Origin: Vreelandella nanhaiensis
GTDB taxonomy: Bacteria; Pseudomonadota; Gammaproteobacteria; Pseudomonadales; Halomonadaceae
Reading direction: 5' to 3'
DNA length: 38,196 nucleotides
NCBI RefSeq assembly: GCF_003990185.1
Contig: NZ_RZHF01000013.1
Location: forward strand, 1-38,196
Part shown: piece by piece, positions 8,172 to 16,436 of the stretch
How positions within the stretch are numbered: the first letter of the stretch is position 1
How the letters are laid out: the number at the start of each line of letters is the position of its first letter
Program-made: the position numbers and the translations under genes
The notes under the pieces: generated by a model
Told to the model about the DNA's origin: nothing
What the model saw: only the letters and a program-made list of their open reading frames with translations
Databases searched by the model: none

Positions 8172-8479
8172 CTACCGCCCTAGCCGAACCCGGCGACGGG
8201 CAAAGAAACGGTAGCCTGCATCCATTACTCTTCGCAGGCCCGGCAAGCAGGAAAGCCTTACCAGCCGCCGGTAGCCCAGAATCGCATAGAGGGCCCGGCT
8301 GGCATCCGTGCCCACGTACCACTGTCCATTTCGATCCTTTAAACGCAGCTGCCCCATCATTTCGCCGAAGGATCTATCGGTTTCTTCAGCCAGTCGATCT
8401 CTACCTGACAGAACGGGCGATGACCTTCGTGATACAACGTAGCGGGAGGGGCGGCGTTCAATACGAAATAATTTTTCAT
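8172..8479 (-). pseudogene. Decayed DCC-family thiol-disulfide oxidoreductase gene
   Basis: On the minus strand a 40-codon frame starts at ATG 8479 and reads ATLYHEGHRPFCQVEIDWLK, like the DCC-family (DUF393) start YDGxCPxCxxEIxWL, but with Asp changed to Glu and the first Cys to Arg. It stops at 8357. The C-terminal half continues in another frame (8172-8360) as MMGQLRLKDRNGQWYVGTDA and LPGLRRVMDAGYRFFARRR, a clear match to the DCC C-terminal pattern. Intact members are about 120-140 residues; here the middle (about 30 residues) is missing and the reading frame is shifted. The lost CxxC-type cysteine, deletion and frameshift together indicate a dead gene. Family knowledge is from recall. Confidence 0.75.
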
Positions 8480-8844
8480 TGCCAACTTCTCAAATAACTC
8501 TGTGTATGGGTCTTATGTCCGTAGCCGTAGTGAACCTGAAACTCTACTCGGCAGCGCTTGGAGAAAATGCCGCATGGCAGCCAAAAAGAGCCCGATTTTG
8601 TGTATATGGTAGGCGCGTACCGAGTTTCCTCGACTATTTCGTATTACGCTACCTCCGTCGTAGAGCGCATCGCGAAGCGTGCTGAGCAAGAGCGGTAGCA
8701 GGTATCTAGCGCCAGCATCAAAGGCTTGGACGCATTTTAAACGATGGTTATACAAATAATGTTGATAGTATAACTTTATGCCGCGCCTTTGCTGAAAAGT
8801 GTTAAGATTTTTACCTGTAAAGTCGTCTTTTGGGAGTAAGCGTA
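8480..8844. other. Gene-poor region between the DCC remnant and hemH
   Basis: No convincing gene. A 43-codon plus-strand frame (8567-8698) exists but its family is not recognised and its spacing to GGAG is too short. The part nearest hemH is AT-rich (about 8735-8830) and probably holds the hemH promoter, including the inverted repeat at 8747-8774. Confidence 0.5.
8747..8774 (+). promoter_or_regulatory. Inverted repeat in the hemH promoter region
   Basis: GTTATAC (8747-8753) and GTATAAC (8768-8774) form a perfect 7-bp dyad with a 14-base spacer. The right arm doubles as a good -10-like TATAAC, so a protein bound here could control hemH. No known regulator site is recognised. Confidence 0.35.
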
Positions 8845-9915
8845 ATGAGTGATAGCGTTGTGATGGATCAATCGGGAGAGGGCCGTCTGACGCATGCCCC
8901 AGCCAATCACCCGGGCGTACCTCGCGCTAAGGTGGGTGTTGTCGTTGCCAATCTAGGCACGCCCGATGCTACCGACTATTGGTCTATGCGGCGCTATTTA
9001 AACGAATTTTTATCCGACAAGCGAGTCGTGGATTATGCCGACTGGAAGTGGCAGCCGTTGTTGCAACTGATTATTTTAACCAAGCGACCGTTCTCCTCAG
9101 GTAAAGCGTATAAAAGTATCTGGAACAAGGAGAAAGACGAAAGCCCATTGCTAACCATTACCCGCGCCCAGACCGAGAAAATCACCGAACGTTTAAAGGC
9201 CCTATATGGGGAAAGTGTTGAAGTCGATTTCTGTATGCGTTATGGCAACCCTTCCACCAAAAGCGTGCTGGGCCGCATGAAAGAGAAAGGGTGCGAGCGT
9301 ATCGTTTTCTTTCCGCTGTACCCCCAGTATGGTTCGCCCACAACAGCCACTGCCAATGATGAAGCGTTTCGTGCCCTGATGAAGATGAAATGGCAGCCGG
9401 CCATTCGCACTGTGCCTGCCTATTTTGATCGGCCCACTTATATCCAAGCACTCGCCAACTCGGTCACCGACGTATACAGCCAGCTTGAAACGCGGCCCAC
9501 TAAGCTAGTCGCCAGCTACCACGGCGTGCCCGAGCGCTACTTGCTTGAAGGCGACCCCTACCACTGTCAGTGCCAGAAAACCACGCGCCTGTTGCGCGAA
9601 GCGCTAGGGTTTAGCAAAGAAGAGGTAGATACGGCATTTCAATCGCAGTTCGGACCTGAAAAGTGGGTAGGCCCTCAAACGGTTGAGCATGTGGCCACAC
9701 TTGCTGAGCAAGGTCATAAACATATCGCTATTTTATCGCCTGCCTTTGCAGCTGACTGTGTTGAAACACTTGAAGAAATCAAAGAAGAGATTCATGACAG
9801 TTTTATCGCCGCAGGAGGAGAAACGTTTAGCTATATTCCCTGTTTAAATGATCGTGACGATCATATCGATGCTTTACTGGAAGTGATCAATAACGAACTT
9901 TTAGGGTGGGTTTAG
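8845..9915 (+). CDS. hemH: Ferrochelatase
   Basis: Inserts Fe2+ into protoporphyrin IX, the last step of heme synthesis. The 356-residue product carries the family start VGVVVANLGTPDATDYW, the catalytic His in LVASYHGVPERY (His226) and the catalytic Glu in FAADCVETLEEI (Glu307). Cys-rich CQCQKTT near 241 follows the usual YHCQC pattern. I chose ATG 8845, preceded by GGGAG at 8832-8836, over an in-frame TTG at 8830. It is a single-gene unit, with the AT-rich dyad upstream and a long inverted repeat immediately after the stop. Confidence 0.96.
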   Translation: MSDSVVMDQSGEGRLTHAPANHPGVPRAKVGVVVANLGTPDATDYWSMRRYLNEFLSDKRVVDYADWKWQPLLQLIILTKRPFSSGKAYKSIWNKEKDESPLLTITRAQTEKITERLKALYGESVEVDFCMRYGNPSTKSVLGRMKEKGCERIVFFPLYPQYGSPTTATANDEAFRALMKMKWQPAIRTVPAYFDRPTYIQALANSVTDVYSQLETRPTKLVASYHGVPERYLLEGDPYHCQCQKTTRLLREALGFSKEEVDTAFQSQFGPEKWVGPQTVEHVATLAEQGHKHIAILSPAFAADCVETLEEIKEEIHDSFIAAGGETFSYIPCLNDRDDHIDALLEVINNELLGWV

Positions 9916-9916
9916 T

Positions 9917-9969
9917 TAGCTTGAAAACAATTATTTAATTAATAGCTGTTTAATTAAATAAGCAAGCTA
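9917..9969. repeat. Long AT-rich inverted repeat after hemH
   Basis: TTATTTAATTAA (9931-9942) and TTAATTAAATAA (9950-9961) are perfect 12-bp arms around a 7-base loop. Outside them TAGCTTG (9917-9923) pairs with CAAGCTA (9963-9969), separated by an asymmetric interior loop (AAAACAA against G). The structure begins two bases after the hemH stop. It lacks a terminal T-run and has a very AT-rich core, so it is not a standard terminator. Confidence 0.7.
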
Positions 9970-10231
9970 TCTAGTTGATTTCGTTTAAAGGAGTGGCTGG
10001 TAACAGCAGGTTGTCTGTTATAGAGTCTACGACTTTAGATCATCTTTATTAACGTCTAGCATGCTAATTAAAGCGCAGCTGCCTATTTAAAAGAGCAGGG
10101 CGCTTTGCGCTATACGCAGGTTTGTCGGTTAAAAAGCGGTGACATGGACCATGTTGCCTTCTTGCCATGAGAGGCCCGTACGTCATAAGAACCCGCCCAT
10201 CGTGGGACTGTTACTCAGGAGATATCGCTAG
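9970..10231. other. Leader region of the mrp operon
   Basis: No gene found. It holds smaller dyads: TAACAG (10001-10006) with CTGTTA (10015-10020), and AAAGCGC (10070-10076) with GCGCTTT (10100-10106). The mrp promoter is presumably here, but no convincing -35/-10 pair was identified. AGGAG at 10216-10220 serves mrpA. Confidence 0.45.
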
Positions 10232-12583
10232 ATGCAATTCGCCGTCTTAATGGGGTTTGTGTTAGCCGCGCTTGCGCCACTGATGCATCGCTGGTTTGCA
10301 GGCCGTACAAGTTGGGTACTGGCCCTTTTTCCTGCGCTGATCGCTGGCTGGTTGTTCTCCCAAACGCCCACGGTTATCGAGGAAGGTTCGCTGCTTTTAG
10401 AGTGGCAGTGGGTGCCCTCACTGGGGATCAGTCTTACCTTTCTGCTCGACGGCCTGTCATTGCTGTTTGGCTTGCTGATCACCGTAATCGGCACCTGCGT
10501 ATTTATTTATGCAGGCGGCTATTTAAAAGGGCATCCAGATATCGCCCGGTTCCATATAGCGCTGATGGCGTTTATGGTTTCCATGCTGGGCCTCGTTCTG
10601 GCAGACGGCTTGGTCACGTTGTTCATCTTCTGGGAGCTGACCAGCGTTACTTCTTATCTGCTGATTGGCTTTAACCATGCCGATTTACAGGCTCGCAAAT
10701 CCGCTCGCCAAGGGCTTTTTGTCACCTTTGCGGGCGGGCTTGCCTTAATGGCCGGGCTGGTATTGCTGGGGGTTGCCAGCGATAGCTGGTCGCTAAGCGA
10801 TATTCGCGCCATGGAAGCCGACTTACGCGATCATGCACTTTATACCCCCATGCTAATCTGCCTGCTGTTAGGCGCCTTTACCAAGTCAGCCCAGTTTCCG
10901 TTTCATTTCTGGCTACCCAATGCGATGGCCGCGCCAACGCCGGTATCTGCCTATTTGCACTCCGCGACTATGGTAAAAGCAGGTATTTATTTGCTTGCAA
11001 GGCTACAGCCGGAATTGGGTGGCACGGCTCTCTGGGTAGGCACTCTTTCCTTGGTAGGGGCCACGACGCTGCTGGTGGGCGCCTTTTTGGCTATTCACCA
11101 TACCAATGTCAAAAAGCTGCTGGCCTATTCAACCATCATGGCGCTGGGCACGCTGACGATGCTGCTGGGGATTGGTACTGAGTATGCCATGACCGCATTT
11201 GTTACTTTCTTGCTCGCGCACTCTTTGTACAAAGGGGCGCTGTTTATGGTGGCAGGCAATCTTGACCATGAAACGGGCACCAAGGATGTGACCGCCATGG
11301 GCGGGTTGCGGCCGCTGATGCCGGTAACGGCCATGATTGCCCTGGTTGCTGCGCTGTCGCTTGCCGGGGTGCCCCCCCTGTTCGGCTTCATCGGCAAAGA
11401 GCTCAAGTTTGAGGCGGTGCTTGGGGCAGGAAATTATCAAGCTTTGCTGGTCCCGTTTGCCTTCGTTAGTGCGGTGCTCACCATTGCTGTTGCCGCTATT
11501 ATTGCGCTGCGCCCGTTCTATGGAAGACGTCATCAAACGCCTAAAGTGCCTCATGAGGCGCCCGTCAGCATGCTGATTGGCCCTGGCCTCCTAAGTATAG
11601 GCTCCGTTGTATTTGGTATCGCACCGGCAATGTTTGGAGCTGATGCACTGCTCACTTCAGCGGCGAGCGCTGTAGCGGGCCAACCCATGGAGGTAACGCT
11701 GTCGCTCTGGTATGGCGTTAACCTGGCATTGATCATGTCGGTCATCAGCCTTGGCCTGGGCTTTCTGCTGTTTAAATATTGGGACAACGTACGTGCCAGG
11801 CTTTCACTACTGGCACCGATTATGCGCCATGGCCCTGAGGCAGGGTATGAAGGCTTGCTGAATGGTGTGGTGCAGTTTTCTGAGTGGCAGACCCGCATAC
11901 TCCAGAACGGTTACATGCGTAATTATATTCTGGTCATGCTGGTGATTCTGATCGCACTGATCGGCAACTCCATACTGCTGCGCCACTCGCCGCTTATCGT
12001 CTTTGAGCTCGATGTGCGATTCCACGAAATCATTGTGGTAGGCACTATGACCATGAGCGCCCTGTTTGCCACCATTACTCGCTCGCGACTGGGAGCCGTG
12101 GCGTCAGTGGGCATCATGGGCTTCTCGATTGCGCTGGTGTTTATTCTGTTTAGCGCGCCTGATCTGGGTATTACCCAGCTTCTGGTCGAAACCCTTACCG
12201 TTATTCTGCTGGTACTGGTGCTTTTCCGGCTGCCGCGCTTCTCGCACCTTTCCACCAGCCTTGAGCGGATTCGCGACGGTTCGGTAGCGGCGATGATGGG
12301 CATTCTAATTTTCCTGCTGATCATGACGGCCTGGAGTATTGACCAGTTTGAGTCCATTTCTACCTATATGGTTGAAAACAGCGCGCCGCTCGCTTATGGG
12401 CGCAATATCGTCAACGTTATTTTGGTCGACTACCGGGCGCTGGATACCTTAGGCGAAATGTTTGTGCTGGCACTAGCGGCTATCGGGGTTATCGCCATGC
12501 TCAAGTTGCGCCACGAACCGGAGAGCCCTAAAACGGCCGCTGAAAGCAGCAAGACAGACACCAAGGAGCCGTTCGATGGTTAA
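10232..12583 (+). CDS. mrpA: Mrp Na+/H+ antiporter subunit A
   Basis: Largest subunit of the hetero-oligomeric Mrp (Mnh/Sha) cation/proton antiporter of the inner membrane, related to NuoL of respiratory complex I. The 783-residue product is almost entirely membrane-embedded. It contains the NuoL-like proton-channel core (about 60-420), with [20 protein letters not shown] near 131 and [20 protein letters not shown] near 222, and a C-terminal part (about 600-770) of the DUF4040/MbhE type with [19 protein letters not shown]. The length resembles MrpA proteins that have a separate MrpB rather than the longer A-B fusions. AGGAG at 10216-10220 precedes the ATG. It overlaps mrpB by eight bases. Likely role: Na+ efflux and pH homeostasis in a salt-adapted cell. 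Confidence 0.95.
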   Translation: MQFAVLMGFVLAALAPLMHRWFAGRTSWVLALFPALIAGWLFSQTPTVIEEGSLLLEWQWVPSLGISLTFLLDGLSLLFGLLITVIGTCVFIYAGGYLKGHPDIARFHIALMAFMVSMLGLVLADGLVTLFIFWELTSVTSYLLIGFNHADLQARKSARQGLFVTFAGGLALMAGLVLLGVASDSWSLSDIRAMEADLRDHALYTPMLICLLLGAFTKSAQFPFHFWLPNAMAAPTPVSAYLHSATMVKAGIYLLARLQPELGGTALWVGTLSLVGATTLLVGAFLAIHHTNVKKLLAYSTIMALGTLTMLLGIGTEYAMTAFVTFLLAHSLYKGALFMVAGNLDHETGTKDVTAMGGLRPLMPVTAMIALVAALSLAGVPPLFGFIGKELKFEAVLGAGNYQALLVPFAFVSAVLTIAVAAIIALRPFYGRRHQTPKVPHEAPVSMLIGPGLLSIGSVVFGIAPAMFGADALLTSAASAVAGQPMEVTLSLWYGVNLALIMSVISLGLGFLLFKYWDNVRARLSLLAPIMRHGPEAGYEGLLNGVVQFSEWQTRILQNGYMRNYILVMLVILIALIGNSILLRHSPLIVFELDVRFHEIIVVGTMTMSALFATITRSRLGAVASVGIMGFSIALVFILFSAPDLGITQLLVETLTVILLVLVLFRLPRFSHLSTSLERIRDGSVAAMMGILIFLLIMTAWSIDQFESISTYMVENSAPLAYGRNIVNVILVDYRALDTLGEMFVLALAAIGVIAMLKLRHEPESPKTAAESSKTDTKEPFDG

Positions 12584-13007
12584 GTCAGGAACGATCATTC
12601 TCAATACGGCCGCGCGTTTTTTAATGCCTTTGCAGTTGATGTTCTCGGTATTTCTACTGCTTCGGGGGCACGATGAGCCTGGCGGCGGTTTTATCGCGGG
12701 GCTGGTAGCGGCAGGGGCGTTCACGCTCTACCTGCTGGCTTTTGGGGTAAGTGCCACAAAAGAAGTGTTGCGCATGGTAGACCCACGCGACTTGATTGGC
12801 GTGGGCCTGCTGCTGGGCATGATATCGGTGCTTCCTTCCTGGTTTATGGGACAGCCATTTTTAACAGCCCAGTGGTGGACGATTCCGGTGGTTGATTTCA
12901 AAGCTTCAACGCCGCTGATTTTTGACATTGGTGTTTACCTATCGGTATTGGGATCGGTAGTTGGCATGGTCATGGCCCTAATGGAGGTGGACAAGGATGA
13001 GCCTTGA
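12576..13007 (+). CDS. mrpB: Mrp Na+/H+ antiporter subunit B
   Basis: 143-residue membrane protein of the MnhB family. The signature [20 protein letters not shown] (about 26-45) is typical, with four predicted membrane segments. It starts inside the end of mrpA with an eight-base overlap, so translation is coupled. MrpB is an essential part of the antiporter complex, without a known individual catalytic role. A charged tail (LMEVDKDEP) ends the protein. Confidence 0.95.
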   Translation: MVKSGTIILNTAARFLMPLQLMFSVFLLLRGHDEPGGGFIAGLVAAGAFTLYLLAFGVSATKEVLRMVDPRDLIGVGLLLGMISVLPSWFMGQPFLTAQWWTIPVVDFKASTPLIFDIGVYLSVLGSVVGMVMALMEVDKDEP

Positions 13008-13025
13008 GGTAAGCGGAGGACACAT

Positions 13026-13373
13026 ATGGAACCATTAATGGCGCTGGCGATTGGGATCTTGTATGCAACGGCCATTTTCATGATGCTGCGGCGCTCCATC
13101 GTGAAACTGGTGATTGGGCTGCTGCTGCTCTCTAACGCTGCCAACCTGTTGATCTTTACAACGGCGGGAATGACCCGTGGCGCGCCGCCGTTGATTCCCG
13201 AAGGAATGCTTCAACCAGTGGGAGATGTTGCTGACCCATTGCCCCAAGCGGTTGTTCTGACCGCCATTGTGATCGCGTTTGGGGTGCTGGCCTTTGCCGT
13301 GGTGTTGATTCGCCGCGCCTATGAAGTGGTCAAGGCCGATGACCTGGATAAGATGAAGGATACCGACACGTGA
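13026..13373 (+). CDS. mrpC: Mrp Na+/H+ antiporter subunit C (NuoK-like)
   Basis: 115-residue membrane protein homologous to NuoK of complex I. Three membrane segments are visible, with the conserved [19 protein letters not shown] (about 28-46) and [20 protein letters not shown] near 77, where the DPLPQALVLTAIVI-type motif is the family hallmark. GGAGG at 13015-13019 precedes the ATG. It ends with a four-base GTGA overlap with mrpD. Confidence 0.95.
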   Translation: MEPLMALAIGILYATAIFMMLRRSIVKLVIGLLLLSNAANLLIFTTAGMTRGAPPLIPEGMLQPVGDVADPLPQAVVLTAIVIAFGVLAFAVVLIRRAYEVVKADDLDKMKDTDT

Positions 13374-14971
13374 GGCCTGAAGTTGCTCTTCCCGTTCTTT
13401 TACCCCTGCTTTCCGGGGCGGTTTCCCTGCTGTTCTGGCGTTCGCGCCCGATGCAGCGGTTTGTCGCCGTGGCCGGTAACATCGCGCTACTGGTCGCTAG
13501 CCTCTGGCTGTTTGTAGCCACGCTTTCAGAAGGCTATATCACCATGCAGATGGGGAGCTGGCCGGCACCGTTCGGGATTACCCTGATCGCCGATATGCTA
13601 AGCGCGGTGATGATTTTGATGACCGGTATCATCGGTCTGGCTATGGGAATCTATTCACTGGCCACCACCGGGCGTGGGCATGAAAAGTTTGGCTACTACC
13701 CGCTGATGCACCTGTTGCTCGCCGGGGTGGCAGGCGCCTTTCTGACCGGTGACATCTTCAACCTCTACGTGTGGTTTGAAGTTATGCTGGTAGCCTCTTT
13801 TGCCCTGTTGATTCTGGGCGGTGAGCGAGCGCAAATGGAAGGGGCGATCAAGTATGTAACGCTGAACCTGCTGGCTTCGGTGATCTTCTTGACCGCGGTT
13901 GGCCTGCTTTACGGCACTGTTGGCACCTTGAACATGGCGGACATCGCGCTACGCATTGAAGTGGCTGAGCACGATGGCATGGTGGAAGTACTTGCCGTCA
14001 TGTTCATGGTAGCTTTCGGTATCAAGGCCGCAGCGTTCCCGCTGTTTTTCTGGCTCCCGGCTTCCTACCATACGCCGCCTGTCGCGGTTTCAGCGCTTTT
14101 TGCAGGTCTTTTGACCAAGGTGGGGGTATACGCGCTATTCCGCGTATTTACCCTGATCTTTGATCAGACCATGGGCTATCTGCAGGATATTATGCTCTGG
14201 GGCGCAGTGCTTACCATGGTGACCGGCGTGCTGGGGGCGGCGGCACAGTACGAGTTTCGACGTATTCTATCGTTTCACATTGTCAGCCAGATTGGTTACA
14301 TGATTCTGGGTCTAGCGCTGTATACCCCGTTAGCGATTGCCGGTGGCGTGTTTGCCATCATGCATAACATCGTGGTCAAGACGAACCTGTTTTTAATCAG
14401 CGGCATTACGCACCGCTTGCAGGGCACCTATCAGCTGAAAAAAATGGGCGGGCTCTATAAAGAGCGGCCTTGGCTTGCCGTGGCCTTCTTTATCTCTGCC
14501 TTTTCGCTGGCTGGGGTGCCACCGCTATCCGGCTTTTTTGCCAAGTTCGTGATTGTGCGCGCAGGTATCGAAGCCGAGGCGTATGTGGTGACCGGCATTG
14601 CCCTGGCGGTGGGCTTGATGACGCTTTATTCCATGGTCAAGATTTGGAACGAAGTGTTCTGGAAGGCGTTGCCGGAAGAGAACCATGTGCCGGTCTCCAG
14701 CACGCCCAGCGGTGACGATGGCCGTTTGATCAAGCCAAGCCTGTGGATGATGTATCTTCCAGTCGCCGTACTGGCTCTGTTCTCTCTTCTAATAGGCATC
14801 TTTGCCGAACCTATCATGTTCGTGATGAATACGATTGGCGATCAGCTGTTTGATTCGGACGGTTATATCGAGGCGGTGCTGGGCGTTTCGGCCAGTGCCG
14901 AGGAAGCCTTGCTGAATCCAGATGATCTGCAGGTCGAGACGGACACTATTGGCGGGGAGGAAACCCCATGA
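13370..14971 (+). CDS. mrpD: Mrp Na+/H+ antiporter subunit D (NuoM/N-like)
   Basis: 533-residue polytopic membrane protein, the second proton-channel subunit of the Mrp complex. It has the Proton_antipo_M core (about 110-410), with [20 protein letters not shown] near 125 (the Glu in WFEVM is the channel glutamate), [20 protein letters not shown] near 223, and [13 protein letters not shown] near 380. It starts at GTG 13370 in a four-base overlap with the mrpC stop and overlaps mrpE by four bases (ATGA). An acidic tail (about 500-533) faces the aqueous phase. Confidence 0.95.
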   Translation: MRPEVALPVLLPLLSGAVSLLFWRSRPMQRFVAVAGNIALLVASLWLFVATLSEGYITMQMGSWPAPFGITLIADMLSAVMILMTGIIGLAMGIYSLATTGRGHEKFGYYPLMHLLLAGVAGAFLTGDIFNLYVWFEVMLVASFALLILGGERAQMEGAIKYVTLNLLASVIFLTAVGLLYGTVGTLNMADIALRIEVAEHDGMVEVLAVMFMVAFGIKAAAFPLFFWLPASYHTPPVAVSALFAGLLTKVGVYALFRVFTLIFDQTMGYLQDIMLWGAVLTMVTGVLGAAAQYEFRRILSFHIVSQIGYMILGLALYTPLAIAGGVFAIMHNIVVKTNLFLISGITHRLQGTYQLKKMGGLYKERPWLAVAFFISAFSLAGVPPLSGFFAKFVIVRAGIEAEAYVVTGIALAVGLMTLYSMVKIWNEVFWKALPEENHVPVSSTPSGDDGRLIKPSLWMMYLPVAVLALFSLLIGIFAEPIMFVMNTIGDQLFDSDGYIEAVLGVSASAEEALLNPDDLQVETDTIGGEETP

Positions 14972-15441
14972 CTGGTGCTATTTGGAACTTGCTTCTCGGC
15001 TTGGCGTGGGTATTACTAAGCGGCGACTTTTCAGGCTTGAACCTACTAGTAGGCATGGTCTTTGGCTATATTGCCCTGGTACTCATCGAGCCACAGGTGA
15101 GCTCTCTTAAAGGGTATCCTGCGCGGATACCGCGCATTATTGGGTTTCTGGGGTTTTTCCTGAAAGAGCTTGTACAAGCCAATCTGCGCGTTGCGTTCGA
15201 TATCGTGACGCCGCCCTGGCATATGCAGCCTGGCGTGATTGCCATGCCGCTTTCTGCACGTACTGAAATGGAAATCACCATGGTCGCCAACCTGATCTCC
15301 TTAACGCCGGGCACATTGAGCCTGGATGTTTCCGATGACCGCAAAGTGCTCTATATCCATGCCATGTTTCTTGATGATGAAGAAGAACTGCGCCGGAACC
15401 TGAAAGAGATGGAACACCGGGCCCTGGAGTTATTTCGCTAA
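14968..15441 (+). CDS. mrpE: Mrp Na+/H+ antiporter subunit E
   Basis: 157-residue protein of the MnhE family: membrane segments in the first half (about 1-65) and a soluble C-terminal domain. The motif MVANLISLTPGTLSLDVSDD (about 107-126) is the family signature. GGGGAGG just before the ATG provides a ribosome binding site inside mrpD. Overlaps: ATGA with mrpD, and TAATG with mrpF. Confidence 0.94.
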   Translation: MTGAIWNLLLGLAWVLLSGDFSGLNLLVGMVFGYIALVLIEPQVSSLKGYPARIPRIIGFLGFFLKELVQANLRVAFDIVTPPWHMQPGVIAMPLSARTEMEITMVANLISLTPGTLSLDVSDDRKVLYIHAMFLDDEEELRRNLKEMEHRALELFR

Positions 15442-15710
15442 TGGATACGGTTCTGTTAATAAGCCAGGTCATCATGGGCTTTGCTCTGATATTGGCCTTT
15501 GTTCGAGTGGTGCGCGGACCAAGCCTGCCTGACCGGGTTGTGGCGCTTGAACTGTTCTCCACGACTGTGGTTGGGTTGGTGGGGGTTTATGCCATTCAAT
15601 CAGGCGTGGCCAGCTTTCTGGATGCAGCCATTGTTATTGCGCTGATGGGCTTTCTGGCCGCTATTGGCTTTGCACGTTTTCTGGAGCGGGGAGGGCCACG
15701 CGATGATTGA
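15441..15710 (+). CDS. mrpF: Mrp Na+/H+ antiporter subunit F
   Basis: 89-residue membrane protein of the MnhF family with three membrane helices. The motif RVVRGPSLPDRVVALELFST (about 22-41) is characteristic. It begins by reusing the last base of the mrpE stop (TAATG) and ends inside the start of mrpG, consistent with tight stoichiometric coupling. Confidence 0.94.
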   Translation: MDTVLLISQVIMGFALILAFVRVVRGPSLPDRVVALELFSTTVVGLVGVYAIQSGVASFLDAAIVIALMGFLAAIGFARFLERGGPRDD

Positions 15711-16107
15711 GGCCATAAAGGGGGGGCTTTTAATTACAGGTTCTCTATTCATGTTATTGGCAGCGGTCGGCTTATTGCGCCTGCCTGATCTGTTGACCCG
15801 TATGCACGCAACCACCAAGGCCGCAGCATTAGGCGTTATTTTAATTATGCTGGCGGCCGCCATGCACTTTTCTGAAGTAGGGGTTGTGGCCCGCTCCTTT
15901 GCCATTATCGTATTTATCCTGATGACGGCCCCTGTAGCGGCGCATGTTATTGGCCGTGCCGGCTACTTTGTAGGCTCACGACTCTGGAGTGGTACGGTGA
16001 AAGATGAGCTGCGGCCCAACTATGACCCGCTAACCCATGAGTTAAAGAGCGGTCTGGAAACCCAAGAAAACGCCAAGCGTCAGCCGCGAGCCAACGACCC
16101 TGATTAA
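15703..16107 (+). CDS. mrpG: Mrp Na+/H+ antiporter subunit G
   Basis: 134-residue MnhG-family subunit. Family motifs are GLLRLPDLLTRMHATTKAA (about 22-40) and FILMTAPVAAHVIGRAGY (about 70-87), with three membrane helices and a hydrophilic tail. I chose ATG 15703, preceded by GGAGGG at 15690-15695 and overlapping the mrpF stop by eight bases, rather than an upstream in-frame start at 15664 inside mrpF. Last gene of the operon, followed by a clear terminator. Confidence 0.94.
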   Translation: MIEAIKGGLLITGSLFMLLAAVGLLRLPDLLTRMHATTKAAALGVILIMLAAAMHFSEVGVVARSFAIIVFILMTAPVAAHVIGRAGYFVGSRLWSGTVKDELRPNYDPLTHELKSGLETQENAKRQPRANDPD

Positions 16108-16136
16108 GTAAGGGGTTAACAGACGATTAATTCTGG

Positions 16137-16163
16137 AAAGCCATCTTCGGATGGCTTTTTTTA
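16137..16163 (+). terminator. Rho-independent terminator of the mrp operon
   Basis: AAAGCCATC (16137-16145), tetraloop TTCG, then GATGGCTTT (16150-16158) running into a T-rich tract. A UUCG tetraloop on a perfect 9-bp stem with a U-run is a classic intrinsic terminator. Confidence 0.93.
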
Positions 16164-16436
16164 TGCTGGCTAAAAGATACACCGTTAAAATTTGATCTAA
16201 ATGGTTATGTACAATAGTTGTACTGTATAAGATATGATGTCTATGTTTTGGTTCGTCAACTGTGTTTAGGCTATAAACGCTGGCGATACCCGTTTTACCT
16301 GACGCATTCAGTGCGCCTAAGCGATACCAACGCTTATTTTCATTAGATGATAAGCGTGCTGCTGGGGTTGCGTGTTACTGCAACAAGCGCGGCCACGATA
16401 GAACCAGACAGCAACGCATGCCGAGGAGACAAGATC
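16164..16436. other. Promoter region of the DASH cryptochrome gene
   Basis: No gene apart from an in-frame extension of the cryptochrome frame back to 16347, which lacks a ribosome binding site. An AT-rich stretch (16175-16250) contains GTACAA (16209-16214), spacer TAG, TTGTAC (16218-16223), a perfect dyad immediately followed by a -10-like TATAAG (16226-16231). This looks like an operator overlapping a promoter. Confidence 0.4.

Noticed and set aside
8567..8698. 43-codon plus-strand frame upstream of hemH
   Set aside because: The GGAG is too close to the ATG, the product matches nothing I recognise, and the region is otherwise degenerate DNA next to a pseudogene.
12066..12287. Out-of-frame and antisense open frames within the mrp genes
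   Set aside because: Shadows of mrpA and mrpD. The mrp frames carry all family motifs.
16209..16223. Firm assignment of the dyad as a LitR site
   Set aside because: The half-sites are TGTACA-like but the spacing does not fit the arrangement I recall, so only a generic operator is claimed.
16347..16436. Thirty extra N-terminal residues on the DASH cryptochrome
   Set aside because: They do not resemble the family, and GAGGAG marks the start at 16437, where the photolyase domain begins at once.
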